From Bombyx mori (taxonomy: Eukaryota; Arthropoda; Insecta; Lepidoptera; Bombycidae), in NCBI RefSeq assembly GCF_030269925.1, contig NC_085116.1, positions 13,702,001-13,766,000 of the forward strand: a stretch of 64,000 nucleotides of DNA, in the 5' to 3' direction. The notes below the pieces were generated by a model. It had not been told where the DNA came from. It worked only from the letters and a program-made list of their open reading frames with translations, and did no database searches. A program made the position numbers and the translations under genes. Position 1 is the first letter of the stretch. Every line of letters begins with the position of its first letter. Below, one piece after another: positions 56,780 through 64,000 of this stretch.

Positions 56780-57945
56780 ATTAGGTAGGATGCGTTCGGA
56801 AATAAGTGACACAACATTACTATTTAAAAATGTATTTATTGCTTTTCGAAGTATTCTCCGCGAAATTTGACACATTTTTCCATACGATGGAACCAATCAT
56901 TGAAGCAACCATTCCATTCGGAAGTTGGGGTCTCCAAAATGGCCGTTTTGTAGGCGTCCACAGCTTCTTCAGGTGATGAAAATCTCTGTCCACGCAATTT
57001 ATTCTTTATTTTAAGGAAAGTATAGAAATCATTAGAGCTTAGGTCAGGGCTGTACGGCGGATGGTCTAATAATTCTATCTTTTCTTGCTCTAAAAACTCT
57101 TTTGTTCTGTGCGCGGTGTGAGAACTCGCATTGTCGTGATGGAGGATGATGCGGCGGTTGCAGTTCTCTTTACGGAGTTCAAAAACGACCTGTGGCAAAA
57201 AAATGCTAGCATACCATTCTGCATTAACCGTTCTTTGTCCCTCAAGAGGAATAGTCGTAACATGGCCGGTTTTGGAGACAAACGTGGCCACCATTTTTTT
57301 TGCAACACTCCGTGAACGAACAATTTTTGTTGGCTTTAACTCATTTTCGAACACCCAAACTCGTGACTGGTTTTTTGTTTCGGGTTCGTACGCGTATATC
57401 CAGGATTCGTCACCTGATACAATGTTGTATACAGCATTTGAGGATCCTGCGTGGAATCTTTCGACAGTTCTGACGCACCAAGTAACGCGAGCCGCTTTTT
57501 GCTCTTCACAGAGCGAATGCGGTATCCATCGGGAAAACAACTTTTTTACACCTAATTGTTCATGCAAGATTATTTGTATTTGACTCATGCCAATGTCTAA
57601 AGTTGCCTGAATTTCGCGGTATGTCACATGTCGATCTTCTTCAATCAGCTTACGCAATCAACGTTTTCTTGGGTGACTGCAGTTTTTGGACGACCTTGAC
57701 GGGGATTATCACTGAGCTTGATACGTCCACGTTGAAACTCAGCAAACCAGCGATAAATTGTGGTTTTGGATGGGGCTTCATCACCAAATGCAGAAATCAT
57801 CCGGTCAACACACTGTTTTTGTGTTAAACCACTTCGAAAGTCATAATAAATCATCGCTCTTGAATTTTCTCGAGTCAATTCCATTTTCTCAACGACTAAA
57901 CAAGTTTGACAAAACCTCGTGACAAGACCGAGAATCTTTTTTTAA
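56780..57945 (-). mobile_element. Mariner element
   Basis: Encloses the transposase above. The left edge TTAGGTAGGATGCGTTCGGA resembles a mariner inverted repeat start. The right end near 57920-57945 (GTGACAAGACCGAGAATC) matches it only weakly, so the boundaries are approximate. Confidence 0.6.
56836..57884 (-). pseudogene. Mariner transposase (D,D34D), one frameshift
   Basis: Two adjacent minus-strand frames: 57884-57645 holds the start (MELTRENSRAMIYYDF) and paired-like HTH (TKTTIYRWFAEF-type, ending GRPKTAVT). 57657-56836 holds the rest. A small deletion of about 4 bases near 57650 breaks the frame. The catalytic triad is intact: SGDESW, HHDNASSHTA, and YSPDLSSND with exactly 34 residues between the second and third Asp. 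WVxPHSL-type linker (WIPHSL) present. Full length is about 345-350 aa, normal for mariner. Confidence 0.92.
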
Positions 57946-58278
57946 ATAAATAAATAGTATTCGATTTTTAAAACCAAGGAGTTTTCAATTAAAAAGATTT
58001 TAATATGACAGGAACAGTGGAAATATTCCATTCCCGATACTTTTAGTGCAGCCTAGTAGTATATGCCTTGTGATAAGACCTTCTGATAAGATTAGTGATT
58101 TGTGAAAAAAGTGTAATATGCCCGACAAAAATATTTTGAGAATAAATGTGTGAGAGAAATTGTCGGTCCTTCCGGGCTCCCTGAGAATGGGGGCCCTGGG
58201 CACGGGCCCTGTGTGCCCTTATAGTAAAGACGGTATTGTGTATACAGTTAAATAGTATACATTAAATTACTTGAAAAA

Positions 58279-58329
58279 CAATGCTTAAATTTACTAAAAA
58301 GTATGCTTAAATTTACTAAAAAGTATGCT
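58279..58329. repeat. 22-bp tandem repeat
   Basis: ATGCTTAAATTTACTAAAAA followed by GT occurs twice in tandem with the beginning of a third unit. Confidence 0.8.
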
Positions 58330-58360
58330 TGCTTTTATAATGCGATTTATTCAACTGACA

Positions 58361-58816
58361 ATGGTAGTTTTCCAATTACAGAGCATAATGCGACTCAGTG
58401 ACGCCAAAGCCGAATTATGCTGAAGCATAATTGGAACGTGAATTAGTTTTCAAATGCATCAGCAGAGTGCGCTAAGTTAGCACAGTTTTAATTAACATTG
58501 ATTATTTCTAAGAAACTACGACGAAACGAAAGCCTTACAATTTTTTTCAACATTAAATAATATTACTAACGATAATATAAACAAAATTTCGATCAATGCC
58601 AACTTAAAGAAAAAATACTTGTCAATTTTCTGTCACTGAGTCGGTATCGATTGCGAGTATCACGCGAGACCAGTACTTTTGAGAGTGCTCGATTGTGCGA
58701 GGTCGAATATATTAAGTGTATAATCTATGGTGCGAAGCGTTGTTGTAGTTGGAACATTCAACGTTGAGCATTATGCCGCATAACGCGCTCTTGTGCTGTA
58801 ATTGCAAAACTACCAT
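58361..58816. mobile_element. MITE of about 456 bp
   Basis: Left end ATGGTAGTTTTCCAATTACA and right end, inverted, ATGGTAGTTTTGCAATTACA; GCATAATGCG or CGCATAACGCG follows inside each end. No coding. Target duplication not clear. Confidence 0.7.
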
Positions 58817-58822
58817 AATTGT

Positions 58823-58970
58823 AACTATACTGAGACCTTAGAACTTATATCTCAAGGTGCGTGGCGCATTTACGTTGTAAATGTCTATGGGCTTCAGTTA
58901 CCACTTAACACCAGGTGGGCTGTGAGCTCGTCCACTCATCTAAGCAATAAATAAAAAAATATATAAAAAA
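58823..58970 (+). mobile_element. Bm1 SINE 3' part
   Basis: ACTATACTGAGACCTTAGAA through GAGCTCGTCCACTCATCTAA and AATAAATAAAAAAA tail. Confidence 0.88.
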
Positions 58971-59925
58971 AACTTGAAAATTATGACAACTAATGACAAC
59001 CACCTACTTCCGTTTTTCAAATCATCGTTTTAAAACCACCCAATTCGAAGGAAACAGAAAATAAAATTAAAATAATGAAAATAAAACTCACCGATTTTAT
59101 TCCAATAAATGTAAAAATGCACTACTTTCTCTTGAGTAGAATCCTTAGTTGAATCAAGAAATGAAGGTTCATTAACATTAAAAAGTAATGCATTTGAAAA
59201 TTCCCACTAGCATATTTGATATGTAAAAAGTGCAATACAAAATAGTCCTTAAACTTACAATGATATGTACTTATTTTCATTGCTCAGTATATAAACATGT
59301 AAGTTATCTCACTTACTCTTAGCACATGCAGTATTGATATGAATGTGATAGACAGATATCCGCGGGACACGTACCTACGGCGTATGCCAGTATATTTTCG
59401 AGTTATAGATACAATATTATGAATAAAGTGAATACGGAATATTAGCATATCAGAATCCGCCGGATTACCGATATACGAATACAAGCTGTATTACGAATAT
59501 CTTAGTGAATACTAATATATCGGTATCACCCAGCCACCCCACATCCGCTAACCCTTGTTGCTCCTTGAGCTCTTAAGTCTCCGCCGTAGCGCTCAGGCCG
59601 CTGCTAACAAATATTTTCCTCCTAGCTGAGCCCTTGAATTTTTCTACCTGTCCAAGTGAAGCTACATAGGCTTCTGAGCCACCAGAAATCCTTTAAAGAA
59701 AAGAAAATGTCACACTTATAAACAGAGATTAGAGTATCTCTAGCTGCTCTGGAACAAGCTTATTATACTTTATCTATGTAGCAGAAACCCAACACTAGCT
59801 AATGCTAGCCCGCCATTTGTGTTTTCTGTCAAAAGAGTGTTATGTCGTGGAGTCGTGATTATTTGTACTTTGCGGCTTAAAAACGTTGCTTATTAGTTGC
59901 AGTTTATGTTTAAATATTTTTCACA

Positions 59926-62900
59926 ATGTCTAATATATCATTGGACAAAGAGACGTTTTATCGTCGCATGAAAAAGCTGTATGCGACCTGGAAGGTTGGT
60001 CAATGACTGTTTTCCGTTTACCAATAGGTACTTTTATTGTCTTGTGCCCATGTGCCTCATTAATGCGTTTTACAGGCTGTAGCTTCAGATCCTAAGAGTG
60101 ATGATGCCCTGTCAAAGGTGGATTGCTTAGTGTCGTGTGTAGGAGTAGATGAAGAGACACTCTACAGCAAATCAACATCACTTCAGGTACGCGCATTTTT
60201 CCGTTAAAACCACTACATTATATCTAGGGTCAGCAGACTAAAGCACATAAGTCAAAAAACTCTACTTTACAGGAATTAAAAAAAACTATTTAGAATCTTA
60301 TACATTAACAAACTTAATCATGTTTATTTGAATTATATAAGTCTATAACACTAACATAATATTAAAATTAAATATTTTAAAGTAAATGTGATTATTTAAT
60401 AATTAGATGACTTAAGTTATAAGGAACACAATAATAGTATGAGTTAAGTGAAAAAGATCAACAATTAAGATATATATTATAATAATATAAGTCATAAATA
60501 TAAATAACAACTCAATGTTTAAATAAAATTCTTCTTCTTCATCGAGTTCTAAAATATCTGGATCAGTATTTCGTAAAGTTTTCAACGTGGGAAGACTTAT
60601 GTAAAATTCATGGAAAATATCTGGTATTAAAGGGAGCAGCGAAATTAAATCAAATTTTTTCTCGATGGATATGGGTAATGGCTGTATAGATATTATATCA
60701 TCAGTTTGAGAACCCCCTATGGATGATCTCCTTTTCATAGCAACTGTCTTTATAAAATTGTCACTTTCATCTAACGGTTTCATTAAACATCCTCTGCAGA
60801 CAGGTTCACGTTTACCATGCACAGTAAAAAAGTATTTTTATGTCTTCATTCTAAGCTTTTGCTTTTCAGGTTCAATAGCTCGTATTCTTTGCTTAGATTT
60901 ATCTTGAATTTCCATTAAAGACGCCAAGTATGCAGATCTTTTTGCATATGACCCCATTTGCCAATATTCTGTAAATATGGCATGCCTATCAGTTAATGGT
61001 ATACGTTCTTTACATTTCATTCTGCAAACAGGTAACTCTTTCAAATTCAAAAGTATAACACACTAGTTGAATGTCAAAATATAAATAACAATGTTATCTC
61101 TACCACCGTTTCCAAAAAAAGCCACAGTCCTGAGAAGAACCGGCGACACAACGGCGCCTTTTTTTTTGTTTTTTCTCAAAAAAAAATTTTTTTTCAATGT
61201 GCGATCTGATATACATTTTCCTTTTAAAGTTCTGTATGCCTGTCCTAAGTTAAGTTTTTTTTTTTCTCTTTTTATAGTACGTATACTCTTTTTTGGAGAC
61301 ACATTAGGATTCATTGAAATATCATCACAAGTACTTTGAACTTGATGTGGTTGGAAGTCTCGGTAATTCATAACATGGATCTCGTACAGAATCATCACTA
61401 GAGAATTCAAGTACAGAATAGTATGTTAAACTACTGACTTGACCTGATGATGTTGACAGGATCGTCTACTACTAGGTTCTCTGTGTTCAAAATCGACTGT
61501 TGATTTACATTTTCTAAAAAAGGACAAGACAATTATCTATTTATAATGGATATAATATTGATATAATTACGTAATTTGCAAATCATAATTTTGAAGATAT
61601 GTGAAAATATACCTTCATTGCTTTCCAGATGAGTGGATAACGCCATTTCAACTAATTTCTTGCCTCTTTGAATATTCATCTTAAATAATTAAAATACTTA
61701 AGCACTCACACACAACTAACTAACACAACTAACTAACCAACAAACTGTGCACAATCGACAACATTAGTAAATTAAAACCACTTACCGAAGTGTTGTTTAC
61801 GTTATAAATATTTTTAAGTAACTACTTTCTCTAAAGAAATGTTACATTTTGATGTTCTTTATAACATAAGTCAGACTTCTTACGTTAATAACTTTGTACT
61901 TATGGTGTTCCTTAGAACATAAGTCCAGTTATGTTTTTTAGTTCGTTTGATTATATTAGGATTTGATAAGGTTGATACAGAACGCCGCTTGAATACACCA
62001 TGAAATACTTGAGTTTGATTTATGTGCTTTAGTCAGATTGTGTGTTGAGCAAAATGTAAACCGATGATGTAATAAAAAATAAATTGAAAATTTTGACTTA
62101 TGTGCTTTAGTCTGCCGACCCTAGATATTTTAGTATTGAAAAATAATTTTATTTATCGTAGTAATTATTGTCTTTATGTATTTATACTTGAACTTTTGCA
62201 CTATACTTTATGGATGGAAGAAGTCATGGTGACTATGCTGGGAAATTTCCTTCAGACTTTAATTAATCATTTCTTTAATAAAATCAAGTTATTGTACAAC
62301 AGTATTATGGTAATTCCAATTAACAAATATAAAAAAATAAGTCATCAAGTCAAAAAAAAAAAAATTAGGTATGATAATAAGTATAATAATAGTAAAAAAG
62401 TAATAATATAAAATTTATTATTATTGAAAATAATTGCCTAGTATTTACAAAAGGTATCAAAATTTTGTCTATTTGATTGCATAGGCCAGGCCTACTCTAA
62501 CTTCCTTACCTGCATTCCGTCAACAACTAGTGTGGTTCAAGAAGGTTCTAGTGTCAAATTTAAATAATTGTCCCACTACCTAATAATTTTTGCTGTTGGT
62601 TCTAATTGAACCCAAAGGTTTACTACACATGTTAATGACAATTGGCCTTTTACAACATAATATTTTATATTCAACCGTCATTATCTAAAAGTTTATCCCG
62701 TTTTTAATTTCATTTTAATACTTATAAATTATACTCTTGTAGAAAATTTATTTGTTTTCGTATTAGGTCTGGAAAGAGTCCTTGGGTATTATCAGTGGCT
62801 TGGTTGTATATATTAGAATGAGTGAAATGAGTGACAGACATTTCAGTAATCACTTTATTCAGCTTAGAATTTATTTCCTGTCAAATGACACATTATGGTT

Positions 62901-64000
62901 GGTTGGTTGGTATGGTTGGTTTAAGTTTCATGTATATGAAGCAAATGGTTCAATTAGGAAAAATCTTGGATTACTACTATTATGTGTAGATGAGGATGCT
63001 TGAGGTAATAGTATTAGCCTGAGGTGGTGTCTTTTGATTAATTAGTCAGATATAATTAGTCAAGTGTCTCTCTCTTTCTCTCTCTTAATCTCAAGATTAA
63101 TATCAAAAAATATTTATAGGATATTGTGAGCCTCTGTCGGTAAGTACCACTATTCTGCCTATTTGAGGCAATCATTCATTCTGATGTAAATAGTGGGACA
63201 TCTATTATACAATAGAATTGATTTTCCAATTACATCAAGAAGGATGATGGCATCCATATTGTTAAGTGCATAAACTCCTGTATCAGAATGAACTTCTTTC
63301 TTTACAGAGTATAATTTTTTCTTGAATCTTAGTGAAAAAAAAAAATCCTATGATTTCTGTATGCATATAAACTTTTAATACTACTTAACCTATAATATCA
63401 AAATCAATTCAAAAACAAAAACTTTTAAGATTTCTGACACTCAGATAAGTAGTATAACAATGACACACTGATTGTTGATTATATTTTGTCAGTTCTCTTT
63501 AGAACTATGCTTACTTCAGAACTAATTTGGTCTCTGTTGTAATAAGCTAAGGAGCATTTTGCTTTAAAAATGAACCTTTTTCAGGATTTAATGCAACCTT
63601 TTTTTTTCACTTGAGTCAATAAGCAGTACCTGCAATATGTCAATGAGCTAGAATACAGTGCTGTCTTAAAACATTTCGATGCCTCCAATGAACACTACGC
63701 TAACTCCAAATTCGTAGATTTACAGGAGAAGCGTTTAAACGAAAAAAGTTGATAAAATCTTTATTATTGCTTTATGGTTTTTTTGTGTAGCTAGCTGATT
63801 TACTCTTGCTTCGAACCCCATCAATAATGATTAATTGTAATACCTTTTAAATAGTGAAGCATATGCGTGAAAAACGAAAATTTCAAAATTTTGAATTAGA
63901 GTAGTGTTCATTGGAGGCATCAATTTAATTTATTTTATTATTTATTAATTTATAACAAAACTCTTTGTGTTTATGATATTTATTAAAGTTATTGTTTTGT
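59926..64000 (+). CDS. dre4: FACT complex subunit SPT16, first two coding exons (partial)
   Basis: Histone chaperone that with SSRP1 reorganises H2A-H2B during transcription and replication. Exon 1 is 59926-59994 (23 codons: MSNISLDKETFYRRMKKLYA...TWK). Exon 2 is 60076-60186 (37 codons), containing KVDCLVSCVGVDEETLYSKS and TSLQ, then a GTACGC donor. LDKxxFxRRxKxLYxxW and VGVDEExxYxKSxxLQ are characteristic of the SPT16 N-terminal peptidase-like domain. The next exon should begin with the xWLxGYELTDT motif; I cannot find it before 64000, so intron 2 exceeds 3.8 kb. Only 60 of roughly 1050 residues are visible. Confidence 0.9.
60224..62124 (-). mobile_element. 1.9-kb DNA transposon with 34-bp TIRs and ATAT duplication, family unknown
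   Basis: Ends CTAGGGTCAGCAGACTAAAG and, inverted, CTAGGGTCGGCAGACTAAAG continue as CACATAAGTCAAAA; one mismatch over about 34 bp. ATAT flanks both sides (60220-60223, 62125-62128). Several ACATAAGTC words lie near the right end, like transposase-binding subterminal repeats. It carries a decayed gene on the minus strand but no recognisable DDE core. Confidence 0.82.
60530..61679 (-). pseudogene. Decayed transposase-like gene, N-terminal part
   Basis: Minus-strand pieces: 61679-61613 (MNIQRGKKLVEMALSTHLES, GT donor), 61513 leftward (ENVNQQS...), a basic stretch (NPNVSPKKSIRTIKREKKK), then LPVCRMKCKERIPLTDRHAI, FTEYWQMGSYAKRSAYLASL, and after an in-frame stop at about 60840 GKREPVCRGCLMKPLDESDN. 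The cysteine pairs (CRMKC, VCRGC) and the IF..YW..GS...R..YL pattern recur in insect transposon proteins I know only as uncharacterised. Frame breaks and stops show it is dead. Confidence 0.65.
63678..63921. mobile_element. 244-bp MITE with 21-bp perfect terminal inverted repeats
   Basis: Left end GATGCCTCCAATGAACACTA plus C is exactly repeated inverted at the right end (63901-63921). AT-rich centre without coding. No clear target duplication. Confidence 0.8.

Larger units (their letters stand above)
56542..58238. mobile_element. hAT-like element containing an inserted mariner
   Basis: Flanked by an 8-bp direct repeat, TGTATACA (56534-56541, 58239-58246). The ends CAGGGACGTCTTAAATTAGG and, inverted, CAATACCGTCTTTACTATAA are imperfect inverted repeats; both then carry GGGCCC- and GGGCAC-rich stretches. 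CAGxG-type ends and an 8-bp TSD fit hAT. The only coding inside is the mariner. Confidence 0.7.
54195..59925. other. Intergenic interval between Rad51D and SPT16
   Basis: 5.7 kb with no supported host gene. Contains a piggyBac-like MITE (54309-54681), two tRNA-headed SINE copies (54761, 55318), a mariner nested in a hAT-like element (56542-58238), short tandem repeats (58279-58329), a MITE (58361-58816) and a Bm1 fragment (58823). The segment 55490-56540 shows only a diverged Bm1-like fragment near 55925-56010. The 59340-59550 stretch has ATATCGGTATCACCC words reminiscent of hAT ends. Confidence 0.7.
60187..64000 (+). other. SPT16 intron 2 (continues past the window)
   Basis: Holds a 1.9-kb transposon (60224-62124) and a 244-bp MITE (63678-63921). 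The stretch 62125-63677 is AT-rich with no recognisable exon or transposon end. Confidence 0.65.

Overview
The window looks like nuclear DNA of a silkworm (Bombyx mori or a very close relative). It carries many Bm1-type SINEs with a tRNA-like head, lepidopteran Helitron ends (TC...CTAG), Jockey-like LINE 3' ends, and short GT-AG-spliced exons in AT-rich DNA. The species call rests on recognising these repeats by eye; no database search was possible.

Five spliced host genes can be assembled with matching intron phases. (1) On the minus strand at 11720..1, the first 15 coding exons (845 codons) of the Mi-2/CHD4 nucleosome-remodelling ATPase, running off the left edge just after helicase motif I. 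(2) On the plus strand at 17374..19086, a four-exon 192-aa protein with one CCCH zinc finger. (3) On the minus strand at 49379..24491, a nine-exon, 494-aa orthologue of TRPL translocation defect protein 14 (TTD14), spread over 25 kb by large TE-filled introns. (4) On the plus strand at 51035..54194, a five-exon RAD51D-like recombination ATPase, divergent from ttd14. (5) On the plus strand from 59926, the first two coding exons of the FACT histone chaperone subunit SPT16 (dre4), whose next exon must lie beyond 64000.

Between and inside these genes is a dense layer of mobile DNA. A decayed jockey/CR1-group LINE (13.1-16.4 kb) separates Mi-2 from the zinc-finger gene. The 19.1-24.5 kb interval holds mostly LINE and SINE remains. 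The ttd14 introns carry Helitrons, Bm1 copies (one inserted inside another), a 1017-bp hAT-like element with 81-bp tandem repeats, two 4-bp-TSD MITE families, and LINE tails. The 54.2-59.9 kb interval holds a piggyBac-like MITE and a mariner nested in a hAT-like element. The large SPT16 intron holds a 1.9-kb element with 34-bp inverted repeats and a decayed transposase-like gene of a family I cannot name.

The host genes share no operon-like logic. Mi-2 and SPT16 both act on chromatin and RAD51D in DNA repair, but their closeness is probably incidental. The most useful novel material is structural: several complete short transposons with readable ends and target duplications, a filled/empty-site pair for Bm1, and a repeat lying directly upstream of two unrelated genes. 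I found no new multi-gene system.
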